From: Centrapalus pauciflorus
Taxonomy: Eukaryota; Streptophyta; Magnoliopsida; Asterales; Asteraceae
DNA: 64,000 bases
Direction of reading: 5' to 3'
NCBI GenBank assembly: GCA_020465985.1
Contig: JAANYP010000190.1
Span: 62,001-126,000, forward strand
How positions within the stretch are numbered: position 1 is the first letter of the stretch; each line of letters opens with the position of its first letter. The notes beneath the pieces were generated by a model. It had not been told where the DNA came from, searched no databases, and saw only the letters and a program-made list of their open reading frames with translations. Of this stretch, positions 53,645 through 63,901 are shown in pieces. The position numbers and the translations under genes were made by a program.

Positions 53645-56600
53645 CTACTCAGATAGTAGGTGGACTTCACTGCATTGGTGGTGGCAGTCCTTCATCAAAC
53701 ATTCTTTCAAGTTCACCCCTTGTTTCCTCCAGATCTTGAATTTCAACTCTGAGAAACATAAATTTAGGATCTTGAGGTTCTCCTCTCTCTTAAAAGCCTC
53801 TGAGCTGGTCCCATATGGCTGCTCTCCACTTGCTGGATTACTAGAAGGAGTTTGCAGGTCTGAAGGTTGCAAGCTGTTTCAGATCCACCTTGTATAAATC
53901 TGATGCTCTCTAAAAACACTTCTTCTGTGTCAGGGGATCTACAAAAAATGCCCCCAACTCAGGTTCTTCAATCACTTTGCCTTCTTCAAACTCTACTCCT
54001 CTGGGCAGGCTGTAGTCAACTCCTTTGATTTCAACAGCATAATCACCTTGTTCAATCAAGATGAGGAGTTCCTCCAGCTCAGAATCCTTTCTGGTCCTCT
54101 TGTCCTTTATCTTGGGGTAAGTCACAGAGACACCTTCACTTACTTCTTTTGAGATCAGGCCAAGATCTTTCACTCTCTCCATCAGCTTCTTGACATATGC
54201 CCTGATAGTCAAAGTCGTTTCAGACTTAGACTGGCTCAGGGCAACTGCCAGCTCAACCCATTCCCTGTAACCCATTTGTGCAACATCAGTGTAGTCATAA
54301 GTTTCTAGTTCTGGGCCTGTTGCACCCATTCTGGTTATTTGCAGTTTCCACTGTTTGCCTTTTCTTGATATGGGGACAGCTTTGACAATTGCTTCCTTGG
54401 CTAGTCTTCTATCAACAACATCATGAAACTTTTTCCTTGCCAAGTTGTCAAAGTGGAACTGGGCCCTTGCAGAGGATGCTTGCTTTGGATTGGTCACAGA
54501 GCCAGAGCACCCTTTTCCTGTTCACCTTCCTTCTCACCAGCTGATTCTCTAGCAGCTTCAAGCAGTTTTCTCTGTACATCCAAAGAAGGCATTTTGGTTT
54601 TGCTTGCCTCTTTGAATGCAAGAGATATGGCAGCTTTGGCAAAGGCTTCTTCTTTTCTCAATATTTCCAGGGCGTTGAGCTGTTCATCTCTGAGCTCATA
54701 GTATTTTTAATAGGAACGCCCATTTCTTTAGCCCTGGCTTTGTCAAACTTTAGCTCTGCTGCTTTTTGGCGATCAGGGTCAAAAGCTGCTTTTTCTTTTC
54801 CTTTAGTTGTTGTAGTGGTAACAGCTTCAGGAACGTCTTCCTCTTCTTCTTCTTCTTCCTCCAGAATAAGATGCCTCCTTCTGCTGCTTGGCCTGTCATC
54901 AGGAATGAATTCCTCCCCCTTAGATTTTGCAGGGTTTAGAGATCCAGCCTGAGTAGGCTAAGCAACTTTAGGTTGATGAGAGGCACCTTCAATTGGACCA
55001 GTACCTGTTACAGATGCACCTGCTGTGTGACCAGTAGATGCTGATTTCTCCTTAGGAGAAGTGGTTTTCTCCCCCTTAGCTTAGTCTTCAAGGCATACAA
55101 CTTCTCCCCCTTTGAAGGAGATGGACCAGCACCTTCAACAACGGTCTGCCTGATGAAACAAATTCAGCAGGTTTGGGACCAATCAGGCTATGCACTAAGA
55201 AAGCCAGGTTGTCCTTCACCTCTGCAAGTTGGGAAAGACAGGTTTCAATAGAAGAGGATTGGGAATCAGCAAGAGAGGTCAACTTAAGAATATTTTCTCT
55301 ATCAGAAGCTGTGAATAGCAGACTTTGAAGCTGTGCAAGATGTAACTCAAGAGAGTCCTGCACATCAGCAAGGTTTGCTGATACAGAATTTGATAGAGAA
55401 ACTATTAGAGTGTTTAGGCTGGCCAGTGTATCAGGAAGGGTAGAATTGCAAGTAGTGAGTAGAGTGGACAGCTGTTGGGATATGGCTATCATAGAGGACA
55501 CAGAGTCCTGTTGGTGTGAAAGAATTGAGGAGAGGGAAGTGGAGACACTTTGCAGCTGTACAGCAAGTGCAAGCAGCTGTGAGGAGTTGTCAGTTTGAGG
55601 AGTGGATGTGAAGGAATTCTTGAACACATCAAAGAATCCTTTGAGCTGTTCAGAAACAGAGTCTGAAATTAGAGAGGGTAGAGAAGACATGGAAGTTTCT
55701 AAAGAGCCAACTTTGTTGGTCAGCAAGAAAGCTGATCCTTCTAAGGCAGATCTTTAGGGGATGGAGGTGTATGGGTAGACTGTTTGGATTGGGTGGAGGG
55801 TGATGAAGATGATGAGGCTGGTGTTTGGGGATGTGAAGGAGAAGGTACCTTGGAAAGAAGCTCCATAGCCTGGGCAAAAGTAATGTGGCCCAGCTTGGAG
55901 GGGTCGATAGGGCCTTCAGCAGTGGCTGTAGCTGCATCATCAAGAGAGGGGGTAGAGGTTGGTAGCCTTTCAGATGCTGCTTGTGTTGCAGCACCTTCAT
56001 TAAGGCCAGGGGAGGTTCCCTCTGCAGCACCTTGGTTTAAAGGTACCTCATCATTGGGAGATGGGATTAGCATTTCAACATCAGCAGTGGTGAAGCCTGC
56101 TGATGGAGTTTGCATATGAGGGGCAGCATCACCAAAGGGATGTTCTGTTCCCTGTGGTTCATCAGCTTGGGTGATTGGTCCTTCAGCAACTGTTGGGTGT
56201 ACAACAGATACATCATGAGGAACAGAGATTGGAGGCTGAGCTATTGGATGGTCTAATGTAGCAGTGTGGGCACCTCGTGCAGACTCAGGGTGTGAAGAAG
56301 TATGAAGTGGGGACAGTGTGGTCTCAGTATGGAGTGAAGAGAACTCTTGTCTTTCAATATTCTCAGCCTGTTGGGAGGCTGGAATAGTTGATGTGGCTAT
56401 CTCCATATGTACAACTGGTTCCTGTTAGGAGGAACTAGAGGGTCTAGGCTGACTCTGGGTGGACTCTTTTTGGAGTGAAGTAGGCTCCAAATGTGCTGAA
56501 CCTTCTCCCAAACTAGGAGAGGCAACAGGGTGTGCTTCTTTTTCAACTGAACCCTGTTGTGAGGGAACAGAGGGGCTGGTTTTGGCTGTTGGTTTCTTTT

Positions 56601-57815
56601 TGGCAAGTGATTTTCATTGGTATGATCTGAGAGATGAGGTGGGTGATTGTGGAGAGGTGATGAGAGGTTCAGATTGGACTGGTTTGGAGACTGGGTCAGA
56701 AACAGGTGGGTTGGCCTGTTCCATAGTCTCAGGTGCCACAGAGGCACCAGCCTCAGAAGCTTCAGGTTCAACAAATGAACCATGGTGAGAAGCCTGCTCC
56801 CCCTCAACCACAGAGGCTGTGGGTGCAGACTTAGACTTGGTTGTTTTGGCCTTCTTGTGGACATGCCTAGCTTCAGTCGTTTCCAGGGTCCTCTTAACAA
56901 ACTTGACCCTGGATTTGGATTTTGCTTTGGGAGCAGCTTCTGGATCCACCCTCACAGCAGAGGGTCCTTCCACCAATCCTAGCAGCCTCCTCTTTGGAGT
57001 GGATAGAGAAGGCTCATTTAGGAGAACCGGAGTGTAGAAAACTCTATTTCCTATAACAGGAAATGCAGCAGTACGAAGTAAAGGCTGAGATTTATACAGA
57101 TGCTCACCACAAACGTGCTTGAAAATGAGACTCAGAAATCTGGGATAACAAACAGCAGCTGGACGTGTCTCCTGCTGCACCAGATTCCCCAAATTCATGA
57201 AAATCAATCTGGCCATGTTGATTGCAGTCCCATCCACAAGCTGTAGGACTATAGGAATCTCATCACGGCTTAGTTGGTCAAAGGAACCAACATTACTGCT
57301 GAAGCACATCACCACAGAGGCAAATAAAAAATTATAGGTTGCACACAAATCCTTCCTAAACAGCGTAGCTCCAACCTTTGGTTCTGCTACACCACACAGA
57401 AGTGCAGCAGATTCCTCATCTGTTCATCTTCAGGCTGAGGCTGATCATATGTTTCAGCCACAGGGAGACGAAGAGCTTCCCTTATCAGACGAGTGGTGAT
57501 CTCAATGGTCTGAGTCCCATTGAGTGTTGTGCCCCTGATGACTTTGGTATCTGGGTTGTAGGCACGGGTGTACCAGAACTCATACACCATTTCCTGGTAC
57601 AAGACACCAGGATTGGCAGTCATGGCATAGTTCAGTGGGTGAACTCTCAGAAACTCCACCATTTCCTCGTAGCCTTTTCCAACATAATTTTTTGGAATGG
57701 TTAGGTTTGCAAGGTAGTTGGTAGGTTTCAGGGTTAGCATTGTGGTGATAGATGCATGTTTTTGAACATCAGCACGAACAAATACTGGTAGAAAGGGGTT
57801 GTTTCGGTGAGCCAT
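53645..57815 (-). pseudogene. ORFX of Copia B, full length but frameshifted
   Basis: The function is unknown. The start ATG at 57815 gives MAHRNNPFLPVFVRAD. The N-terminal domain (57815-57000) has YEFWYTRAYNPDTKVIRGTT, then IEITTRLIREALRLP and YNFLFASVVMCFSSNVGSF. The linker is rich in Ser, Pro, Ala, Thr and Lys (57000-55741). A heptad-like helical part (55726-55088, QSVSTSLSSILSHQQDSVSS) follows. The C-terminal module (54497-53910) has WKLQITRMGATGPELETYDY and REWVELAVALS. Purine tracts encode VEGEQ, AKGEK, SKGEK and SKGEE at 56794, 55065, 55101 and 54911. About five shifts or stops break it. An intact version would be about 1300 residues. The piece 53645-53872 is a possible C-terminal remnant. 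Confidence 0.75.
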
Positions 57816-57921
57816 TTGGGAAGTAGTGAAAGTAGTAGAAGCACAGGACACTTAGTCGAAGTTTATGGTTCTTAGGAAGTTATGGAAGTAGTGAGGAAGA
57901 CGAAGATGAAACAGTAGAGGG

Positions 57922-57929
57922 TATTTATA
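57922..57929 (-). promoter_or_regulatory. TATA box of Copia B ORFX
   Basis: The minus strand reads CCTATAAATACC, 107 bp upstream of the ATG. The predicted leader of about 80 nt is CT-rich and has no ATG. Unlike A4 and C, no intron is apparent. Confidence 0.65.
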
Positions 57930-58408
57930 GGATTTGAATGTGAGTGGGTATGAGAGAGAAACATTTGGGCGGTTGATTTGAAATGGTCGTTATCGGAAAA
58001 CGGAACGGTTGTCCATGTCAGACCGGTTGTCAGACCACTTGAGCCCTTTTTATTCACTAACACACATAAACACGCATTATGCGCAGTTAGTAAGTTAAAT
58101 AAAAACAAAAATTAAGTAACTTAATTGTGAAGAAAGGTAATTAAAACTGATGGTCTAAGCTGATGGTCAAACCTGTGATGAGCAGAGTCATCACAAGCTG
58201 TTCACTCTTCAGGCTGTTCCTTTAACATGTTTAGCTATGTAAGAACAAGTTGTGTTCAATAGCTGATCAGGTTACAAGACAATGTCTTGTATGCCAGATT
58301 GAGAGAGTGAGCAGGGTGGAGGTTTGATCATCAGATCAGGCTTGACATATAAGTAGTTATCGTCAAACCTGTTATATGCTCAAGCTGTTCAAGTTTTGCC
58401 GAAAATGG
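57930..58408 (-). other. Spacer between pol and ORFX of Copia B
   Basis: No gene is present. It holds the presumed upstream promoter, with the repeated ACCGGT-like blocks GACAACCGGTCTGAC and ACAACCGTTCCG near 57990-58030. Confidence 0.55.
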
Positions 58409-59143
58409 CTAAGTATAGAATATGCATACCCTCTTCTGTCTAAGCGGTTCTGCGAAACTTGAGCAGTGTGAGACATATAATGACTTAAAACATTTTGGAC
58501 ACTTAGTCAATTTGTTTAACATACCCAGCTTGCTTACCAGATAATTAAACCTATTTTCATCAAGAGGTTTGGTTAAAATGTCTGCAAGCTGTTCATCTAT
58601 GGAAATAAAACTTACCACCACATTACCATTCTGAATGTGATCCCTGATGAAGTGATGTCTGACCTCTATATGCTTTGTTCTGGAGTGACACACTGGATTC
58701 TTGGAGATAGCTATGGCACTTGTATTGTCACACAGAATAGGAGTTTTCCTATATACAAGTCCATAGTCTTCAAGCTGATGCTGCATCCACAGAATATGCC
58801 CACAGCAGCTTCCAGCAGGAATGTACTCAGCATCAGCAGTAGAAGTAGAAACTGAGTTCTGCTTCTTGCTACACCAACTTATCAACTTACCACCAAGGAG
58901 TTGACATCCACCTGTTGTGCTTTTCTTGTGAAGCCTGCAGCCTGCAAAATCAGAATCTGAATAACTTGTTAGCTCAAGGCTTGAGTCTTTAGGATACCAA
59001 AGACCCAAACCTGGTGTACCCTTAAGAAATCTGAAGATTCTTTTCACAGCAGCAAGATGTGATTCTTTTGGATCCGCTTGGAATCTAGCACATAGACAAT
59101 TAGCAAACATAATATCAGGTCTACTAGCTGTTAAATACAGCAA
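58409..59143 (-). CDS. Copia B RNase H
   Basis: This is a 244-codon open segment: LTASRPDIMFANCLCARF, TSYSDSDFAGC (first Asp), STADAEYIPAGSC and ILCDNTSAIAI. The HIEVRHHFIRDH block and QLADILTKPLDENRF follow. The frame is intact, with a Cys/Ser-rich end. It overlaps the reverse transcriptase frame at 59131-59143, where a small shift separates the two. Confidence 0.92.
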   Translation of the reverse strand: MLYLTASRPDIMFANCLCARFQADPKESHLAAVKRIFRFLKGTPGLGLWYPKDSSLELTSYSDSDFAGCRLHKKSTTGGCQLLGGKLISWCSKKQNSVSTSTADAEYIPAGSCCGHILWMQHQLEDYGLVYRKTPILCDNTSAIAISKNPVCHSRTKHIEVRHHFIRDHIQNGNVVVSFISIDEQLADILTKPLDENRFNYLVSKLGMLNKLTKCPKCFKSLYVSHCSSFAEPLRQKRVCIFYT

Positions 59144-60081
59144 GCTCCCAATGATGCCTCTGTAACAGCTTTGCCACTGGCATCTGCATCCAACTTTACA
59201 TTGGTTGCCATTGGGGTTTTGATAGGAGAACTTTGATCAAATTTAAACTTTTTCAAAAGATCTAAAGTATACTTTCTTTGATTTATAAAAATTCCATTTG
59301 AGGTTTGTTTAACCTGTAATCCTAGAAAGAAAGTTAGTTCTCCTATCATACTCATTTCATACTTAGATTTCATGAGTAGTGAAAAATTCTTGCATAGCTG
59401 CTCATTAGTAGAACCAAATATTATGTCATCCACATAAATTTGAACAAGCATAATATCAGACTTCACTTTCTTTATGAACAGTGTGGTATCCACTTTACCT
59501 CTGGAATACCCATTGCTCATAGGGAAATCAGTAAGAGTGTCATACCAGGCTCTAGGGGCTTGTTTTAGACCATAGAGAGCTTTGTCCAACTTATAGACAA
59601 AACCTGGATGATGTTTATTTTCAAAACCTGGAGGCTGCTTGACATAAACTTCCTCTTGCAGCTTCCCATTCAAAAATGCACTCTTCACATCCATTTGAAA
59701 TACCTTCATGCTCTTATGAGCAGCATAGGCTAGAAACAAACAAATTCCCTCTAGCCTGGCCACAGGAGCAAATGTTTCATCGTAGTCAATGCCTTCCTCC
59801 TGTCTGTAGCCCTGAGCAACTAGTCTTGCCTTATTTCTAATGACATGACCTTGCTCATCCATCTTGTTCCTGTAAACCCATTTGGTGCCAATTATAGTTT
59901 TACCTTTAGGAGCAAGGACCAGCTTCCATACCTTGTTTCTCTCAAACTGATTGAGTTCCTCTTGCATGGCAGTGATCCAATTGGCATCTTTTAGTGCTTC
60001 ATCCACTTTCTTTGGGTCCATTAGGGACACAAAGCTAAAGAACATACACAAGTTCCGTAAGCTGTCCCATCTTGTTTGCAC
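59131..60081 (-). CDS. Copia B reverse transcriptase
   Basis: This is an open 316-codon segment: WITAMQEELNQFERNKVWKL, GTKWVYRNK, GIDYDETFAPVARLE and VFQMDVKSAFLNG. KALYGLKQAPRAWYDTL and the active-site YVDDIIFGS follow, then GELTFFLGLQVKQT. The upstream linker to integrase is in the frame 60021-60785. It copies element RNA to DNA. Confidence 0.93.
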   Translation of the reverse strand: MQTRWDSLRNLCMFFSFVSLMDPKKVDEALKDANWITAMQEELNQFERNKVWKLVLAPKGKTIIGTKWVYRNKMDEQGHVIRNKARLVAQGYRQEEGIDYDETFAPVARLEGICLFLAYAAHKSMKVFQMDVKSAFLNGKLQEEVYVKQPPGFENKHHPGFVYKLDKALYGLKQAPRAWYDTLTDFPMSNGYSRGKVDTTLFIKKVKSDIMLVQIYVDDIIFGSTNEQLCKNFSLLMKSKYEMSMIGELTFFLGLQVKQTSNGIFINQRKYTLDLLKKFKFDQSSPIKTPMATNVKLDADASGKAVTEASLGACCI

Positions 60082-62121
60082 CCCTTTGGCTTCTTCAACA
60101 GGTCTTGTTGAACAGCTCTCAAGATTTTTTCAGACACACTGATATCTTGAGACTGTTCACTTGTTGAGCATGACTCTCCATTGTTGAACATATCAGCAGA
60201 GGATCCAGGAAAAACAGTATTGATTGGTTCAAGACATGAAGTTGTAATTAAGTCAGTACACTTATTCACACAGGGTGTATCAACATAATCATAATCATGC
60301 CCATCATGGTTAGCAGGTTCCACTCTGGATGTAGTGGAAGCTTTTGAGTCCTTCTCTTCCTTGTTAGCATGCATGAGATCATCAAAGCTGAATTCTCCTG
60401 AAACTGATTCAGGAACAGCTTTGGTGGAGGCATTCCTGGACTCTTCAAAGGTGACATTGATAGATTCATCTATCACCTTTCTCTTGTTGTTGTATACTAG
60501 GTAGGCTTTGGAGATAGCGGAAAATCCAACAAACACACCTTCATCAGCTTTTGGTTCAAACTTTTCCAGTTGGGCCTTTTGATTCAGAATGAAGCAGGGA
60601 CATCCAAACACATGGAAGTAGCTAATGTTTGGCCTCCTCCCTTTGAGTATCTCATAGGGAGTCTTGTTAAACCTTTTCACCACTAAGGCTCTGTTTTGGG
60701 TGAAGCAGGCAGTGTTGACAGCTTCAGCCCAGAATGGTTCTAGCAGCTTCAATGAGGATTTTGTTTCTCCTTTCAGCAACTCCATTTTGTTATGGAGTTC
60801 TTACTGCTGAAAAGTTTTGTGAGATCCCTCTTTCTTCATAGAAGTCCTCAAGAGTACTGTTTTTGAATTCAGTACCATGATCACTTCTAAGCTGCTTTAC
60901 TTGAGCAGAGTTTAGCAATTCCATCTTCTTGATAAATCCAATGATTTCTCTAGCAGCCTCTCCTTTGCTCTTCAGGAAGATCACCCACGTAAACCTAGAG
61001 AATTCATCAACCATTACTAGAGTATATCTTCTTCCTTGTTAGCATGCATGAGATCATCAAAGCTGAATTTTCCTGAAACTGATTCAGGAACAGCTTTGGT
61101 GGAGGCATTCCTGGACTCTTCAAAGGTAACATTGATAGATTCATCTATCACCTTTCTCTTGTTGTTGTATACTAGGTAGGCTTTGGAGATAGCGGAAAAT
61201 CCAACAAACACACCTTCATCAGCTTTTGGTTCAAACTTTTCCAGTTGGTCCTTTTGATTCAGAATGAAGCAGGGACATCCAAACACATGGAAGTAGCTAA
61301 TGTTTGGCCTCCTCCCTTTGAGTATCTCATAGGGAGTCTTGTTAAACCTTTTCACCACTAAGGCTCTGTTTTGGGTGAAGCAGGCAGTGTTGACAGCTTC
61401 AGCCCAGAATGGTTCTAGCAGCTTCAATGAGGATTCTGTTTCTCCTTTCAGCAACTCCATTTTGTTGTGGAGTTCTTACTGCTGAAAAGTTTTGTGAGAT
61501 CCCTCTTTCTTCATAGAAGTCCTCAAGAGTACTGTTTCTGAATTCAGTACCATGATCACTTCTAAGCTGCTTTACTTGAGCAGAGTTTAGCATTTCCATC
61601 TTCTTGATAAATCCAATGATTTCTCTAGCAGCCTCTCTTTTGTTCTTCAGGATGATCACCCACGTAAACCTAGAGAATTCATCAACCATTACTAGAGTAT
61701 ATCTTCTTCCTCCTAGACTTGGGACATTGACTGGTCCAAACAAGTCCATGTGGATTAAGAAGAGAGGAGTATCAACAGAAAAATTATGCTTGGATTTAAA
61801 AGATGATTTTCTCTGCTTGCCTTTCTCACAAGCTGTGCAGAGCCTACCCTTAACAAAGGTCGTAGAAGGAAAACCTGTTACCAACTCTTTCTTACAGAGT
61901 TTGTTGATATTCTTGAAGTTCAGGTGTGACAGCCTTTTGTGCCATAACCAGTTCAGGTCTGCATTGGTTCTTGTGAGAAAGTAGGTTTCAGTTGTGGGAT
62001 CAGCAGATTTGATGTCCACAACATAAACCTTTCTTCCGTTGAGCACACAACACAACTTTGCCTTGGGGATCCAATATGTAACCCAGGTGCTCATCAAAGT
62101 TAACCTTGTAGCCAGCATCAC
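60021..62121 (-). pseudogene. Copia B GAG-pre-integrase and integrase, disrupted by duplication
   Basis: From 62121 the zinc site is HKRLSHLNFKNINKL and CTACEKGKQRKS. The core is HMDLFGPV, RSDHGTEFRNS and PQQNGVAERRNRILI, carrying D, D and E. At 61031-61705 the gene enters a tandem 675-bp duplication, so integrase segments appear twice (61017-61460 and 60021-60785, plus 60790-61014). The duplication places a second partial core after the first and breaks the frame near 61020. The PQQNGVAE block is damaged in the 60790 copy. Confidence 0.9.
60356..61705. repeat. 675-bp tandem duplication in Copia B integrase
   Basis: Copy 1 is 60356-61030 and copy 2 is 61031-61705. Both ends sit on the shared word TATCTTCTTCC or a near match. 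The copies differ at only a few sites (for example near 60410/61085 and 61245). Confidence 0.92.
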
Positions 62122-62380
62122 ACAGTTGACTTATGCTAACAAGATTATGTTTTAGCCCAACCACATAGGCCATCCTTTTGAACACTGTAGCACCAGCTTT
62201 AAGAGTTCCATATCCCTCAGTGGATCCCTGTACATTGTCACCAAAGGTGACTTTTGGCCCTTTTTCAGGCCTGAGATCACTCAGCAGGTCCTTGCAACCT
62301 GTCATGTGCCCTGAGCAGCCACTGTCCAAGTACCAAACCTGGGATGGTTGTTTGTCTTGCAAAGTGTCATAGGAAAACAT
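62000..62380 (-). CDS. Copia B aspartic protease
   Basis: The active site is WYLDSGCSGHMTGCKDLLS, and VTFGDNVQG and KHNLVSISQLCDAGYKV follow. This is a standard Copia retropepsin that cuts the polyprotein. The frame ends at 62000 and overlaps the pre-integrase frame by about 120 bp, so there is a shift near 62050-62100. Confidence 0.88.
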   Translation of the reverse strand: MFSYDTLQDKQPSQVWYLDSGCSGHMTGCKDLLSDLRPEKGPKVTFGDNVQGSTEGYGTLKAGATVFKRMAYVVGLKHNLVSISQLCDAGYKVNFDEHLGYILDPQGKVVLCAQRKKGLCCGHQIC

Positions 62381-63760
62381 TAGTTACTTTTAGTGGAACT
62401 CATCATAGTGATGGGTTCACCTACTTCATCAACATTTGTTGATGGTCTAGTGATATCCACACTAATATTTCCTATTTGAATGGTATCAGTTTGGATACCA
62501 CTCTCATTGACTAAGTTACTTCCAACACTGCTTGTTGTAGCAATGATGGAACTAGTAGAGTCAACATGCCTCAAGTCCTCAGTTTCAGGACAGTCTTTGG
62601 CCATGTATGTCTTCTTCCCACATTTATAACATTTTCTCTTTTTAGCCTTTTTGGAAGAAGAACTTTCATAAACACATTCTGAATTAATTCTGTTGATTTT
62701 ATCAGCAGGTTTAGCAAACTTATTACTATTTTTCGATGAATCAACAGCTTGGGTGGAAGGCACAGTAGCAACAACTTTGCCTGTTTCTTCTTTCCTCTAT
62801 TTGGGAGGACAGATGTCAAATATGGAACCTTGATTGGTTTTTGACCTTCCACAGGTTTGGAAAACTTATTCCTAGATTTCTCAGGCTGAGCAATGGCTTT
62901 GCCTTTGCCCTTACTGAGATGTGATTGATGCTGCATATCAACATAATCACTACTTCTGGTTTTGAAAGACTTATTTTCATTTATAACCTGTTTTCCATTA
63001 TGATTTGAAAACTTATTTGAAACCATAGGAGATTTGCTTTCAACATGAGACTTACCCCTGTTGAATGCAGGCTGCTTACCTTTTGAAAACTTATTTTCAA
63101 AATGTTTAGCATCAAAAGGATTAACATGTCTCTTACCATCAGCTTTGGACCCAGAGCCTATCTTGTCAATAGGTTTAGTGTCCATGGCTGCAGTTTGAGC
63201 ATGTTTTCCTTTCTTTTGCTTGTGTGAATCAGCAGAGCACTTAGCAGGCTGATTTGATGGAGACACATTCCATCATCAGCTTTTAGGGCTTTTTCACACA
63301 AGCTGTCAGTATTTGGAGGCCTGACAAACCTGTTTGTTGAGACAAGCTTTCCATTTACTTTCTGGATGAAAGTGCTGGGAAGCTCACCAAGAGTGGATAA
63401 GTCATCTTTCAGATTATTAATCTCAACAATAAAATCTGCTTTGTCAAGATCCCCTCCAAGATAGGCTTGGATTTGTGCAGGGATCTGTTGACTGATACAA
63501 GGGCTGACGTTTTGTGTAGATTGGCACCAAGAGTCAACTATCTTTTGAAGCTTTGCATGTTTTACATCTGTCTCTCTCTTTTCTTCCAGTAAAATGGATT
63601 TGATGTGTTTTAATTCATCAAGCTCAGTTTCCAACTTATGGAAGCTCTCCAGTTTACTGGATTTTATGTCAGGTTCAGTTTTAAGCTTAGAGATTTCAGA
63701 TAGTAAAACATTGTGCTTCTCAACAGCAGCTTTTAAATCAACAAGCATATATTCAAACAT
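62380..63760 (-). pseudogene. Copia B gag, N-terminally truncated
   Basis: The frame 63158-63760 has a coiled coil (HNVLLSEISKLKTEPD, LETELDELKHIKSILLEEK). The frame 62571-63266 is Lys/Ser-rich, and 62380-62763 carries the zinc knuckle CYKCGKKTYMAKDC. In that knuckle the usual His is Tyr, so zinc binding is doubtful. The normal gag N-terminus is missing: the sequence passes directly into the LTR fragment at 63773. The first ATG (63760) is therefore probably internal. Confidence 0.82.
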
Positions 63761-63772
63761 TTTTTATTTTTC

Positions 63773-63896
63773 TTCAGGTTTCAATAAGGCATTAACAGGC
63801 CTTAAATTATACCTTCAAGTACATCAAGCAGGTTTGATTAAAAATCTCCCCCTAAGATGTAGAGCAGGTTTGACTGAGGCCTTTTTGTGCCTAACA
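63773..63896 (-). repeat. Truncated 5' LTR of Copia B
   Basis: This 124 bp matches the last 124 bp of the 3' LTR (53189-53312). The rest of the LTR, the PBS, the leader and the start of gag have been deleted. It ends at TSD CATTG. Confidence 0.9.
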
Positions 63897-63901
63897 CATT
63901 G

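Larger units (their letters stand above)
52205..63896 (-). mobile_element. Copia B, gag-pol plus ORFX, inserted in A4 integrase
   Basis: This is an 11.7-kb minus-strand element with TSD CACTG (52200-52204) and CATTG (63897-63901, one mismatch). In transcription order it has a truncated 5' LTR (63773-63896), gag, protease, integrase with a 675-bp duplication, reverse transcriptase, RNase H, TATA, ORFX, PPT and 3' LTR. It is the only element in the window where gag-pol, the ORFX promoter, ORFX and the 3' LTR are all together. The gag coiled coil and env-position ORF recall Sireviruses (inference). Confidence 0.92.

Noticed and set aside
53910..57815. ORFX as a true envelope glycoprotein
   Set aside because: The position fits, but I see no signal peptide, furin-type site, Cys pattern or C-terminal membrane anchor. 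The hydrophobic helices in the N-terminal domain are interrupted by charges.
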